Position numbers and translations under genes: made by a program
NCBI GenBank assembly: GCA_049889355.1
Contig: JBMHDN010000038.1
Span: 19,787 to 83,786, forward strand
Source: JBMHDN01 sp049889355
GTDB lineage: Bacteria > Pseudomonadota > Alphaproteobacteria > Puniceispirillales > Puniceispirillaceae
Direction: 5' to 3'
Length of the DNA stretch: 64,000 nucleotides
Shown: positions 36,115 through 45,536 of the stretch, in pieces
Numbering within the stretch: position 1 is the first letter of the stretch
Layout: the number at the start of each line of letters is the position of its first letter
The notes under the pieces: model-generated
Database searches by the model: none
What the model saw: the letters and a program-made list of their open reading frames with translations, nothing else
What the model was told of the DNA's origin: nothing

Positions 36115-37254
36115 TCAGAGCTGTTCAATATCACCAAGTGCCTGATCATCTGCAAAACTTTTGGCGAATTCAGCCATCCTACCCGCTTCAATGGCCCCAC
36201 GCATGCCGGCCATTAAATCCTGATAATAAGTCAAATTATGCCAGGTCAGCAACATCAGCCCCTGCACCTCTTCAGCTTTGAACAAATGATGCAGATAGGC
36301 ACGCGAAAAACGGCTGCATGCTGGACAAGAACAATCTTCATCCAAGGGCCGCGGATCTTCGGCATGTCGGGCATTTTTGATATTGACCGGGCCACGCCGT
36401 GTAAAGCCCTGGCCGGTGCGCCCTGAACGGGTGGGCAATACACAGTCAAACATATCCACACCGCGCATCACCGCGCCCACCAAATCGCTCGGCTTGCCTA
36501 CCCCCATCAGATAACGCGGCTTGTCTGCCAGCATTTTCGGCGTGGTAAAGTCAAGCGTGTCAAACATGGCTTCCTGGCCTTCACCCACTGCCAGACCACC
36601 AATAGCATAGCCTTCAAAACCAATCTCATGCAGCTTATCGATTGATTCATGCCGAAGCTCTTCAAAGACAGAGCCCTGCACAATGCCAAACTGTCCATAC
36701 CCTTGGCGTTCTCGAAAGGCCGCACGCGATCGCTTTGCCCAACGCATAGAGAGCTGCATGGATTCATCTGCCTGCGCCTTTGTGGCGGGATACGGCGTGC
36801 ATTCATCAAAAGCCATGGTGATGGTGGCATCCAGCTTATCTTGAATATCGGTAGAGCTTTCAGGAGTTAAGAGATATTTTGTTCCATCCAGATGCGAGCG
36901 GAACTCAACCCCATTTTCATCCAGCTTACGCAGCGGGCCAAGAGACATCACCTGAAACCCACCTGAATCGGTTAAGAGCGGACCATCCCAGCCCATCAAT
37001 TTACGCACACCGCCAAGACGCCCGACTCGTTCAGCCCCGGGGCGCAACATCAGATGATAGGTGTTAGAAAGGATAATCTCAGCCCCAGTACCAGCCACCG
37101 CATCCGGCATCATACCCTTGACTGAAGCAGCAGTACCAACGGGCATAAAGGCCGGGGTCTGGACCGCACCAAAACCTGTTTGCACGGTCCCACGGCGTGC
37201 CATCCCGTCTGTTGTGATCAGATTAAAACCGAAATCAGGTCGTTGCTCTTGCAT
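36115..37254 (-). CDS. tgt: tRNA-guanine transglycosylase
   Basis: This 379-residue enzyme swaps guanine 34 of GUN-anticodon tRNAs for preQ1. Landmarks are the catalytic aspartate in LLTDSGGFQVMSL, the GGLAVGE loop, the second aspartate in DMFDCVLPTRSGR, and the zinc site CSCPACxxF near residue 316 with a histidine in LLTWHN. Its ATG overlaps the queA stop codon by one base (TGATG), indicating translational coupling. Confidence 0.97.
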   Translation of the reverse strand: MQEQRPDFGFNLITTDGMARRGTVQTGFGAVQTPAFMPVGTAASVKGMMPDAVAGTGAEIILSNTYHLMLRPGAERVGRLGGVRKLMGWDGPLLTDSGGFQVMSLGPLRKLDENGVEFRSHLDGTKYLLTPESSTDIQDKLDATITMAFDECTPYPATKAQADESMQLSMRWAKRSRAAFRERQGYGQFGIVQGSVFEELRHESIDKLHEIGFEGYAIGGLAVGEGQEAMFDTLDFTTPKMLADKPRYLMGVGKPSDLVGAVMRGVDMFDCVLPTRSGRTGQGFTRRGPVNIKNARHAEDPRPLDEDCSCPACSRFSRAYLHHLFKAEEVQGLMLLTWHNLTYYQDLMAGMRGAIEAGRMAEFAKSFADDQALGDIEQL

Positions 37255-38330
37255 CAGTTTTTCCTTTCAAACAGACAGGCATCACCATAGCTGAAAAAGC
37301 GGTAATCACTAGCCAGCGCATGATCATAGGCTGAAAACACCCAATCTTTACCGGTGAGCGCACTGACCAGCATCAATAATGTTGATTTCGGCAGGTGAAA
37401 ATTGGTCATCAGCATATCCACAACACCAAACTGAAAACCAGGTGTGATAAATATATCTGTCTCACCTGAAAAAGCAGTGAGCTTGCCCTGCTGAGCATAA
37501 GCGGCTTCCAAAATCCGTAGACTGGTTGTGCCCACTGAAATGATGCGCCCGCCTGCGGCCTTGGTTGCGTCAATTTTAGCAACTGTTTCCTCTGAAATTG
37601 CACCCCATTCTGCGTGCATCTTGTGTTCAGCGATATTTTCGACCTGAACAGGCAGGAAAGTCCCTGCCCCGACATGTAAGGTTACCTCTGCCATATTAAT
37701 TTGGGCAGCAGCAAGCGCATCACGCAATCCATCTGTAAAATGCAAGCCAGCCGTTGGGGCTGCGACAGCCCCGCTATGGCGTGCAAAAAGTGTCTGATAA
37801 TCATGATTATCTGCATGATCACCTGCCGCATCGCGCTTGATATAGGGCGGTAATGGCATGCTCCCAAATGCCAGCAGGGCAGCATCCAGATCAGGCCCTG
37901 ATTTGGAAAAGGACAACATCATCTCGCCGCCGTCTTTTTTCTCGTCAATCCGCGCCTCAAAACCAGGACCGAATATCAGCTCTGTACCGGCCTGACATTT
38001 ACGCGCTGGTTTGATAAAAGCCCACCAACGCGCCTCATCAATGCGCTGATGCAATGTTACATGAATCGCGCCAGTCGGGGCCTGCCCGCCAGATTGTCCG
38101 CTTAAAGGTGAACTGGCTTTGCGCTGGCCTGTCAATTTAGCGGGTATCACCTTGGTATTATTCACCACCAGCAAATCACCTGCCCGCAGCAACCCAGGGA
38201 GATCACGCACGCTGTGATCGCCAAAGGGCTGGGTGCGTGCATCTAGTAATTTTGCACTATCACGCGGTTCAGCTGGTTTTTGGGCAATGCGGCTGGTGTC
38301 GAGCGCATAATCAAAATCAGACAGTTTCAT
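37254..38330 (-). CDS. queA: S-adenosylmethionine:tRNA ribosyltransferase-isomerase
   Basis: This 358-residue enzyme transfers the ribosyl part of SAM to preQ1 in tRNA to make epoxyqueuosine. The N-terminus MKLSDFDYALDTSRIAQKP is the family start, followed by VNNTKVIPAKL and the core GAVAAPTAGLHFT and VGAGTFLPVQ. The ATG at 38330 is chosen for that N-terminus; a GTG five codons upstream, at 38345, is possible. It heads the queA-tgt-queG run. Confidence 0.96.
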   Translation of the reverse strand: MKLSDFDYALDTSRIAQKPAEPRDSAKLLDARTQPFGDHSVRDLPGLLRAGDLLVVNNTKVIPAKLTGQRKASSPLSGQSGGQAPTGAIHVTLHQRIDEARWWAFIKPARKCQAGTELIFGPGFEARIDEKKDGGEMMLSFSKSGPDLDAALLAFGSMPLPPYIKRDAAGDHADNHDYQTLFARHSGAVAAPTAGLHFTDGLRDALAAAQINMAEVTLHVGAGTFLPVQVENIAEHKMHAEWGAISEETVAKIDATKAAGGRIISVGTTSLRILEAAYAQQGKLTAFSGETDIFITPGFQFGVVDMLMTNFHLPKSTLLMLVSALTGKDWVFSAYDHALASDYRFFSYGDACLFERKN

Positions 38331-38366
38331 ACAAACCGGTCTCACTTCATCTCATTGATAAATCGA

Positions 38367-39308
38367 TCAGTAAATTTGCAACACGCCGAGCAGCTGGCCA
38401 TGCGTATCCTTGACCATCAGGCATTGAACACGTGCTTCGAGCATTTTTTCTTCTGCCTCTGCCATCATCATCTGCGGGGCAACCGATAGCGGGTCTGGTG
38501 TCATCACATCTTGTGCAAGGGTGGTTTTCAAATCATGACCGTGGGTCAGCATGCGGCGCAAATCGCCATCTGTAATGATGCCCTGCAATACCTCTGCTGT
38601 GCCGACCAAAGCCAGCCCCAACCGCCCTTCTGTCATCTGAACAATCACCTCAGACATTGGCGCATCAGCTGCTACAAAAGGCAGATTCTGGACCACCATC
38701 CTGTCAGAGACTCGGGTAAGTAAACGCTGGCCTAACTTGCCGCCAGGATGGGTGGCTGCAAAATCCTGTGGCTCAAAGCCTTGGCGTGTCATCAGTGCAA
38801 TGGCCAGCGCATCACCCATCACCAAAGCGGTGAGTGTTGAGGTGGTCGGGGCCAGATTTAGCGGGCAAGCTTCTTTATCCACAGACGCATCCAGCACAAC
38901 ATCAGACGCATCTGCCATGGTAGAATTGACGCGCCCGACCAGCGCAATCAGCTTGGCATCTAAACGCTGAAAAGCAGGGAGCAGGCGCACCACTTCTTCG
39001 GTTTCGCCTGAATTGGAAATGAGCAGTATCACATCGCCACGCCGCACCATGCCGAGATCGCCATGGATAGCTTCTGCCGGATGCAAAAATAGAGAAGGCG
39101 TGCCAGTTGAAGCCAAAGTCGCCGCAATTTTACGGCCGACCAAGCCGGATTTGCCCATACCACAGACAATCAAATGGCCTTGCGCAGAGGCAATCATCTC
39201 GACCGCCTTATCAAAAGCCGTGCCAAACCCCGCTTCCAGCCTGTCCAGTGCAGACCGGTAGGTCGCAAACATATCCTCAACAGCTTTTTGGCTTGGCAAT
39301 TGTGTCAT
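38367..39308 (-). CDS. kdsD: Arabinose-5-phosphate isomerase
   Basis: This 313-residue enzyme of the KpsF/GutQ family makes D-arabinose 5-phosphate for Kdo and lipopolysaccharide. The SIS domain (residues 35-170) shows GMGKSGLVGRKIAATLAST, HPAEAIHGDLG and ISNSGETEEV. Two CBS domains follow (residues about 200-313). It lies 36 bases upstream of queA on the same strand. The gene implies that the outer membrane contains Kdo-type LPS. Confidence 0.93.
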   Translation of the reverse strand: MTQLPSQKAVEDMFATYRSALDRLEAGFGTAFDKAVEMIASAQGHLIVCGMGKSGLVGRKIAATLASTGTPSLFLHPAEAIHGDLGMVRRGDVILLISNSGETEEVVRLLPAFQRLDAKLIALVGRVNSTMADASDVVLDASVDKEACPLNLAPTTSTLTALVMGDALAIALMTRQGFEPQDFAATHPGGKLGQRLLTRVSDRMVVQNLPFVAADAPMSEVIVQMTEGRLGLALVGTAEVLQGIITDGDLRRMLTHGHDLKTTLAQDVMTPDPLSVAPQMMMAEAEEKMLEARVQCLMVKDTHGQLLGVLQIY

Positions 39309-39382
39309 CCTGCACTCACAATTTTTTTTAAGTATGTCTTATTACACAAAGATGTATAGATTTCTGGTGGTTATGACCAGTT

Positions 39383-40051
39383 TTATTCTTCTGCGCCCGC
39401 TTGTGATAACAGCCGCTCAGCAGCCGCGATATCTTCTGGCCGGTTAATATTCATAAAGGGATCACATGCGAGCTGGCTTTGGCTGGCTGTATCAGACGGG
39501 GTGAAATCGACCAGTTCAACATGATAGCGGGCGGTGAAATGGTCAATTTTGCGGATCCCCTCCTCTATCAAGGCGGATTCCAGCGCATCTGCCAGCATAA
39601 CAGGCCATAGCGCAAAAACCGGATGATGACGCCCAAAGCTAGCAGCCATTACGATATCTGCACCTGTCTTGTCTTGTTCAGCCAGCAATTGTTCGGCCAT
39701 ATCATCTGGAATAAAAGGCGCATCTGTTGCGATACTCAAGATATGCGTGATTTGAGCATAATGGCTGCGCACCTCCTCCATCAGCGACAGCAAGCCAGCC
39801 AATGGACCCAAATGACCTTGATGAGTGTCTGGGACCACCTTCAAGCCGGTTGCATCAAACCGAGTGACATCCCCGTTCGCGTTTAATATCTGAACTGGAA
39901 TATCAGCCAAGACACCACGCTGACGCTCGAAAATCGTTTGCTCACCAATCTCGATAAAAGCTTTGTCGATACCACCTAGCCGGCGTGCCTGGCCACCTGC
40001 CAGATAACCCACCGCCAGTTTTTCAAAACGCGATCTATCCAAAGCCGTCAT
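39383..40051 (-). CDS. mobA: Molybdenum cofactor guanylyltransferase
   Basis: This 222-residue enzyme attaches GMP to molybdopterin, giving the guanine dinucleotide cofactor needed by formate dehydrogenase. The nucleotide-binding start LAGGQARRLGGIDKAFIEIG and the metal-binding region SIATDAPFIPDD are clear, and MNINRPEDIAAAE closes the domain. Its ATG overlaps the fdhD stop by four bases (ATGA), so the two are coupled. No mobB lies in the window. Confidence 0.92.
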   Translation of the reverse strand: MTALDRSRFEKLAVGYLAGGQARRLGGIDKAFIEIGEQTIFERQRGVLADIPVQILNANGDVTRFDATGLKVVPDTHQGHLGPLAGLLSLMEEVRSHYAQITHILSIATDAPFIPDDMAEQLLAEQDKTGADIVMAASFGRHHPVFALWPVMLADALESALIEEGIRKIDHFTARYHVELVDFTPSDTASQSQLACDPFMNINRPEDIAAAERLLSQAGAEE

Positions 40052-40962
40052 CTTTCCTGACCTTTGGCAGAGGTCATCGCGCGCTGAGGTGATTGCTGTT
40101 CGGTTGTTTCCTGCTCTAGCTGCGCTGCAAATTCGACACGCTCTGGCCCTGATAAAACAAAGAAACGGCTGCCTTTTGCCCGCCCAATCAAGGTGAGGCC
40201 TGCCTGACGTGCCAAACGCACCCCGGCTTCGGTAAAGCCTGACCGAGACACCAGAATAGGAATACCCATCAAGACTGTCTTGATCACCATTTCTGAGGTC
40301 AGGCGGCCTGTGGTGTAGAAAATTTTATCAGCCCCGCTGATATTATTCATCAGCATGACACCAGCAATTTTATCGACCGCATTATGACGGCCGATATCTT
40401 CCATATAAAGCAGCATCTCTGCGCCCTTGGCCAAAACACAGCCATGAATGGCCCCTGCTTTAAGATAGAGGCTTGGTGTATGGTTAATGGTTTTGGATAA
40501 AGCGGTGAGTTCAGCGGCGCTTATCTTTGTGCCTTTTGGCAGTTTAGCCGCTTCAAACCTGTCCATCACATCTGCAAAAACAGTGCCTTGTGCACAGCCG
40601 CTTGTTTTGATTTTCTTTTTCGTCTTAGCCTCAAAGCCAGTCTCTTGATGGGTGCGGACCACCACCACATCCAATTCCTCATCCACATCGATAGAGTCAA
40701 TCTCATCTGCAGCGGTGAGAATATGTTGATTAAATAAAAATCCGACTGCCATCTCAGCCACATGATCACCCACTGTCATTGAGGTGATAATTTCCTGGCT
40801 ATTGAGATAAATGGTGATCGCCCGTTCCTGAACCACGGGCAAATCGACAGGCTGGCCGGTAGCATCCTGTCCGGAAAGCTGCGTTGTCAGGGCCGGGTTA
40901 TCTGGCTCTGGGGCCAGAAATGGCGCCTGTTCAGATGGTATTTTTGAATCCTTATCATGCAT
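40048..40962 (-). CDS. fdhD: Formate dehydrogenase sulfurtransferase FdhD
   Basis: This 304-residue protein delivers sulfur from a cysteine desulfurase to the bis-MGD cofactor, activating formate dehydrogenase. Recognisable parts are AEMAVGFLFNQ, EDIGRHNAVDKIAG, YTTGRLTSEMVIK and RSGFTEAGVRLA. The sulfur-carrying motif is SGCAQGTVF with one cysteine, where E. coli has the pair CxxC. It is coupled to mobA and presumably serves the formate dehydrogenase at 26-31 kb. It is divergent from nadK. Confidence 0.93.
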   Translation of the reverse strand: MHDKDSKIPSEQAPFLAPEPDNPALTTQLSGQDATGQPVDLPVVQERAITIYLNSQEIITSMTVGDHVAEMAVGFLFNQHILTAADEIDSIDVDEELDVVVVRTHQETGFEAKTKKKIKTSGCAQGTVFADVMDRFEAAKLPKGTKISAAELTALSKTINHTPSLYLKAGAIHGCVLAKGAEMLLYMEDIGRHNAVDKIAGVMLMNNISGADKIFYTTGRLTSEMVIKTVLMGIPILVSRSGFTEAGVRLARQAGLTLIGRAKGSRFFVLSGPERVEFAAQLEQETTEQQSPQRAMTSAKGQER

Positions 40963-41152
40963 GACACTAATCTGGTCTCTTCCCGGCCTGCTTGCAAGAG
41001 CTCTTATTCAGCCCTATTTTTAACCCTGCGAGATAACACTCTTGATATGAAGGGTGATAATACAGGGGTTTGTTTTATCAGAGATGATCCCTTAAGTTAG
41101 TGTAAACAAGACCTTTTCTCCTAAGTGAACGGCCAATATGAGGCGCCTTGAT

Positions 41153-41908
41153 ATGAAATTGCATTTTACAGCCTCTACCCATGATGCCTCTCAGGCCATG
41201 CTGGCCCAATATACAAAAACATATGGCCAGGCCCGCTTGGAAGATGCTGATGTGATTGTGGTGCTTGGGGGTGATGGCCAGATGCTACACTCACTGCGTG
41301 ATGCCATTGCGTTTCAAAAGCCGGTTTTTGGCATTAATTGCGGTCATATCGGCTTTTTGCTGAATGAGCAAAATGAGGCGGATTTGCTGGCGCGTATCGA
41401 GATGGCAGAAACAGTCCAGATTAACCCCTTGAGACTGGTTGCCCATAGTACAGATGGCACGCAAGAAGCATTGGCCATTAACGAAGTATCCATGCTCCGC
41501 CAGACTCATAATGCAGCGCATCTGGCGATAAAGGTGAATGGCAAGCTGCAACTGCCTGAGCTGGTATGTGATGGGGTGATGGTTGCCACACCGGCCGGTT
41601 CCACTGCTTATAATCTCTCCGCCCATGGTCCGGTTATTCCAATTGGCGCAGAATTATTGGCCCTCACACCGATTTCAGCCTTTCGGCCAAGACGCTGGCG
41701 CGGGGCATTGCTGCCGGCGAATAGTCAGGTGGAAATTGAGGTGTTACAAGCAGATTTCAGACCTGTTTCAGCCTCAGCTGATTCACGCGAATTTCGGGCG
41801 GTTGAACGCATTGAAATCAGCCGCGCGAGCGATATCACACTTGATTTGATGTTTGATTCAGGGGCGTCTTTATATGACCGCTCCATTCAGGAACAGTTTA
41901 ATTATTAA
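41153..41908 (+). CDS. nadK: NAD kinase
   Basis: This 251-residue enzyme phosphorylates NAD to NADP. The signature VVLGGDGQML is near residue 41. FGINCGHIGFLLNE, AINEVSMLR and the glycine-rich DGVMVATPAGSTAYNLSAHGP complete the active site. The ATG at 41153 has GAGG 9 bases upstream; an in-frame ATG at 41138 is also possible. Its TAA stop shares bases with the stop of the convergent hydrolase gene (41905-41908). Confidence 0.94.
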   Translation: MKLHFTASTHDASQAMLAQYTKTYGQARLEDADVIVVLGGDGQMLHSLRDAIAFQKPVFGINCGHIGFLLNEQNEADLLARIEMAETVQINPLRLVAHSTDGTQEALAINEVSMLRQTHNAAHLAIKVNGKLQLPELVCDGVMVATPAGSTAYNLSAHGPVIPIGAELLALTPISAFRPRRWRGALLPANSQVEIEVLQADFRPVSASADSREFRAVERIEISRASDITLDLMFDSGASLYDRSIQEQFNY

Positions 41909-42858
41909 TCAGCATAGCGGGCTAAAAACGCCTCAATTTCTGGCCAGACTTTTGCTTGAATATCAGCTGTTTCACTGAAAATTTCATGACGTGCTTCGTC
42001 AATTACACGGATATCGGCATCTGGCAGATAGGCCAGATATTCTTGTGCCGCTGGCAAGCTGCAAATATATTCCTGACCTGCCAGAAGGGCCAGAACCGGC
42101 ACTTGCTGCTGTCTTAACCAATTTTTATTTAAGCTGGTATCCAGACAGGATTGATAGGCAGCACGCACCCAGCCGACCGTCGCAATCGTCCGGCGCAATT
42201 CAGGTGCACGTTCAAACCACTGATATGGCAAATCATAATAAGCTGGATCATGGGTCAGCGGATTCAAACTGGAATAACGACGGGCCAATGACATCGGCAA
42301 TTTTTTCTGTGTCGGGGCACCGCGGGCATATAAAGGGGTTTTACCCAGCAGCTGTGCCAAACTCAAAATCAATCTGGCAGGTCCTAGATGCGGGCGTATC
42401 ATGGGTGCCATCAAGAGCGCAGCCCTGATATGGCTGGCCAAACGGCCACAGCTGCGCAAAGCCATATGCCCGCCCATAGAATGGCCAATCAGTAAAAACC
42501 GATCATCGCGCCAGCCTGCTGCGGCCAATATCGCATCCAGCGCTGCATCATATTGTGCAAAATCGTCAATATGAACAGCCAGCTTGTCCTTTGCCAAATG
42601 CCCAGAGCGTCCTTGACCTGGCCAGTCAATCATCAAAACCTGATAGCCTAAATCAACCAGCCGCTTGGCTGTGTGCGCATGTTTTTCACAAAATTCTGTA
42701 AAGCCAGGCAGGAAAAGCACACGTTTATCTGCAGGCTGGTTACCTGCTGGCCATAAATGTGCGCGCACCTGTTGTGTGATCTGTGGGCTGAGGGCGACAT
42801 CGGCGAAGATATCGCTGCCGCCTAATGGCGTGAAACGGGCTTCAAAGGCGTTTGTCAT
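41905..42858 (-). CDS. Lysophospholipase-like alpha/beta hydrolase
   Basis: This 317-residue serine hydrolase resembles PldB/monoacylglycerol lipase. It has VLFLPGFTEFCEKH (oxyanion region), the nucleophile GHSMGGHMALR, an acidic residue after VLALLAGQEYI and a histidine in DEARHEIFSE. Its ATG overlaps the stop of the ABC transporter by four bases (ATGA), making it the last gene of the long suf run. A role in membrane lipid turnover is likely, but the substrate is not determined. Confidence 0.83.
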   Translation of the reverse strand: MTNAFEARFTPLGGSDIFADVALSPQITQQVRAHLWPAGNQPADKRVLFLPGFTEFCEKHAHTAKRLVDLGYQVLMIDWPGQGRSGHLAKDKLAVHIDDFAQYDAALDAILAAAGWRDDRFLLIGHSMGGHMALRSCGRLASHIRAALLMAPMIRPHLGPARLILSLAQLLGKTPLYARGAPTQKKLPMSLARRYSSLNPLTHDPAYYDLPYQWFERAPELRRTIATVGWVRAAYQSCLDTSLNKNWLRQQQVPVLALLAGQEYICSLPAAQEYLAYLPDADIRVIDEARHEIFSETADIQAKVWPEIEAFLARYAD

Positions 42859-44744
42859 GACGGCTCCAGCCCTGAAACCTCCGTGCCATTTGGCTTGGAT
42901 GTCTCCTGAAACCCGCTGGATTGACGCTCCCACATGGTGGCATAAAGCCCCTGCTGATCCAGCAATTCTAAATGTGTGCCACGCTCAACCAGCAGGCCAT
43001 CCTGCAAGACCAGAATTTCATCTGCATCAATAATTGTAGATAGCCGGTGGGCAATCACCAATGTTGTCTGCTGTGCTGACACTTTATTCAGGGCTTCTTG
43101 AATATCTTTTTCAGTCCGGCTATCCAGCGCAGATGTCGCCTCATCAAACAGAAAGACAGAAGGTGCTTTCAAAATCGTTCTAGCGATTGCCACCCGCTGT
43201 TTTTCACCGCCAGAGAGTTTCAGGCCGCGTTCACCCACCACGGTGTCATAGCCTTGAGGTAATTGCGCAATGAAACCATCTATCGAGGCCAAACGGGCAG
43301 CCTCTTCAATCTCAGCTTGAGAGGCGCCATCACGGGCATAGCCAATATTATAGCCGATAGAGGCATTGAACATCACGGTATCTTGCGGGACCACGCCAAT
43401 TGCCGCCCGCACTGAATGCTGAGTGACCTGGCTGATATCTTGATCATCAATGAGGATTCGCCCGTTTTGTGGATCATAAAAGCGGAAGAGCAGCCGTGAA
43501 ATGGTCGATTTACCGGCCCCGCTCGGCCCGACAATCGCCACACGCTTGCCTGCCTCAACCTCAAAAGAAACACCTTTTAGGATTTTGCGATCTTGATAGG
43601 TGAAATGCACATTTTCAAACCGAATAGCCCCACCATTGAGCTTTAATGCAGGTGCATCCGTTTCATCAGAAACATCCGGATATTCATCAAGCAGACCCAG
43701 CATGCGTTCTAAATCAACGATAGATTGGCGCATCTCGCGGTAAATCCAGCCTAGAAAATTAAGCGGGATGTAAAGCTGCAGCAAATAGGTGTTTACCACC
43801 ACAAAATCACCCACCGACATCGCGCCAGACTGAATATCGCGCGCCGCCATAATCATCACCAATAACAGGCCGGTCGCAATAATAGCCCCCTGGCCGATAT
43901 TCACCGCCGCTAAAGAGGTACGCGAGCGCACAGCGGCCGTCTCATAGCGTTGAAGGGCACTGTCATAGCGGCGCATTTCGGCTTCTTCTGCGTTAAAATA
44001 TTTCACTGTTTCAAAATTCAGCAGGCTGTCCACCGCGCGGGTGGCTGCCTTTTCATCTGCCTGGTTCATCGCCCGCCGAAAAGCCATCCGCCATTCTGTT
44101 ACCCGAATGGTAAAAAAGGCGTAGAGCGATACAGTGATAAAAGTAACTGCCGCATATTCAAAGCCGAACAGCCACCAGAGCAGGCCAGAGACAAATGCCA
44201 GCTCAAGCAAAATCGGCAGTAATTCTAAAGCGCCGATCATCAAGAGATATTCAACAGCCTTTGCGCCGCGCTCAACGGCCCGGCTCAGCCCACCTGTCTG
44301 GCGATCAAGATGAAAGCGCATCGACAGGCCATGGAGATGACCAAAGGTGGCCAATGCCGCGCCGCGCACGGCACGTTGAGCCACACGGGTGAAAAAGAAT
44401 TGTTTGAGTTCTGAGAAAACCTGCTCGCCCAATCTGGTGAGCGCATAGCCACCCAGCACAAAGAGCAAAGCTGTCATGATGAAGCCGTCTTCCAGATTCA
44501 CCATATCCACGGCCATACCATAAAATAGCGGCATGGTCGCAGAACATATACGCGCCAGCACCAGCGATGCCATAGACAGGCCAAGACGCCGCTGTACGGT
44601 TTTATCCCCGCGCGGCGAAACATAAAAATAGAGCTGGGTCAGCATCTCAATGATGCGTTTATTGTTCTGCTGGTTTGATGGCCGGCCGGATGTTTCACCC
44701 TCTGCCGCTGGCTGGCTCTGCTGTACCACTTCTTCAGATGACAT
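42855..44744 (-). CDS. Atm1-type ABC exporter (permease-ATPase fusion)
   Basis: This 629-residue half-transporter has six membrane segments (residues about 55-330) and a C-terminal ATPase with Walker A GPSGAGKST, signature LSGGEKQRVAIAR and Walker B VFLFDEATSALDS. The motif NFETVKYFNAEEAE is typical of the Atm1/HMT1 family, which exports glutathione-linked sulfur or metal species and supports Fe-S biogenesis and metal tolerance. Its ATG overlaps the stop of the A-type carrier gene by one base (TAATG), consistent with a link to iron-sulfur metabolism. Confidence 0.9.
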   Translation of the reverse strand: MSSEEVVQQSQPAAEGETSGRPSNQQNNKRIIEMLTQLYFYVSPRGDKTVQRRLGLSMASLVLARICSATMPLFYGMAVDMVNLEDGFIMTALLFVLGGYALTRLGEQVFSELKQFFFTRVAQRAVRGAALATFGHLHGLSMRFHLDRQTGGLSRAVERGAKAVEYLLMIGALELLPILLELAFVSGLLWWLFGFEYAAVTFITVSLYAFFTIRVTEWRMAFRRAMNQADEKAATRAVDSLLNFETVKYFNAEEAEMRRYDSALQRYETAAVRSRTSLAAVNIGQGAIIATGLLLVMIMAARDIQSGAMSVGDFVVVNTYLLQLYIPLNFLGWIYREMRQSIVDLERMLGLLDEYPDVSDETDAPALKLNGGAIRFENVHFTYQDRKILKGVSFEVEAGKRVAIVGPSGAGKSTISRLLFRFYDPQNGRILIDDQDISQVTQHSVRAAIGVVPQDTVMFNASIGYNIGYARDGASQAEIEEAARLASIDGFIAQLPQGYDTVVGERGLKLSGGEKQRVAIARTILKAPSVFLFDEATSALDSRTEKDIQEALNKVSAQQTTLVIAHRLSTIIDADEILVLQDGLLVERGTHLELLDQQGLYATMWERQSSGFQETSKPNGTEVSGLEPS

Positions 44745-45097
44745 TAGGAGACCGAGAAGCTCTCGCCACATCCGCAACGGGCGGTTTCATTCGGGTTTTT
44801 GAAGGTGAAGGTTGAGGCGAATTTCTCTTCTTCATAATCCATCTCAGAGCCGATCAAAAACATCACGGCGGCTGGATCGATTAAGATACGCACCCCTTTT
44901 TCCTCGATCTCATCTTCAAATTGTTTCTTTTCCGTGGCGAATTCGACCTGATATTGCAGACCAGAACAGCCCGCAGTCTTGATACCGACACGCAGGCCAA
45001 TCACACCCTCATCTGCTTTTTCCATCAGATGACGCACACGCGCTGCCGCCGCATCGCTCAAGGTTAAAATGGGTTGAGAAGCATCAAATTGCATCAT
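44744..45097 (-). CDS. A-type Fe-S carrier protein (SufA/ErpA/IscA family)
   Basis: This 117-residue protein carries Fe-S clusters from the SUF scaffold to target enzymes. The three conserved cysteines are present, in KTAGCSGLQYQ and CGCGESFSV. It starts 17 bases after the sufT stop and overlaps the following exporter gene. Because it lies in the suf operon it acts as SufA, but the sequence alone does not separate SufA from ErpA or IscA. Confidence 0.92.
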   Translation of the reverse strand: MMQFDASQPILTLSDAAAARVRHLMEKADEGVIGLRVGIKTAGCSGLQYQVEFATEKKQFEDEIEEKGVRILIDPAAVMFLIGSEMDYEEEKFASTFTFKNPNETARCGCGESFSVS

Positions 45098-45113
45098 ACA
45101 CCTCCCTTCACTA

Positions 45114-45536
45114 CTAAAACCCTAGATCAAGTGCCATTTTGGCATCTTCGCTCATCCGTTCAGGTGACCATGCAGGTGACCAGACCAGAGTTACATCCAC
45201 ACAGCCCACCTCTGGCAAGGCGGCAACGGCCTCAGCCACTTGCCCTGGCATCTCGCCTGCCACCGGACAGGCGGGTGCGGTCAACGACATGGTAATGGAC
45301 ACATCCCCATTATCATGGCGGGTAACAGAATAAATCAAACCTAAATCGTAAATATTCACCGGTATTTCGGGATCTTTCACCGTCATCAGAGCATTAATCA
45401 CCGCATCTTCGCCTGCTGCATGTGGGACGGCAAGCGGCGCACCTGCGCGCGCCACAAAGCCATCTTCAGCTTTCGGCATGAAATCAGCTAGTTCCAGACC
45501 GCCGACAAAATGAGGCTGTTTTTTGGTCTCACTCAT
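45114..45536 (-). CDS. sufT: SUF-associated protein SufT (MIP18/DUF59 family)
   Basis: This 140-residue protein has the DUF59/MIP18 domain with VKDPEIPVNIYDLGLIY, the cysteine in LTAPACPVAG and VWSPAWSPERMSEDAK at the end. SufT proteins help mature Fe-S enzymes. The ATG overlaps the sufS stop by four bases (ATGA). No sufE or sufU partner for SufS was seen in the run. Confidence 0.93.
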   Translation of the reverse strand: MSETKKQPHFVGGLELADFMPKAEDGFVARAGAPLAVPHAAGEDAVINALMTVKDPEIPVNIYDLGLIYSVTRHDNGDVSITMSLTAPACPVAGEMPGQVAEAVAALPEVGCVDVTLVWSPAWSPERMSEDAKMALDLGF

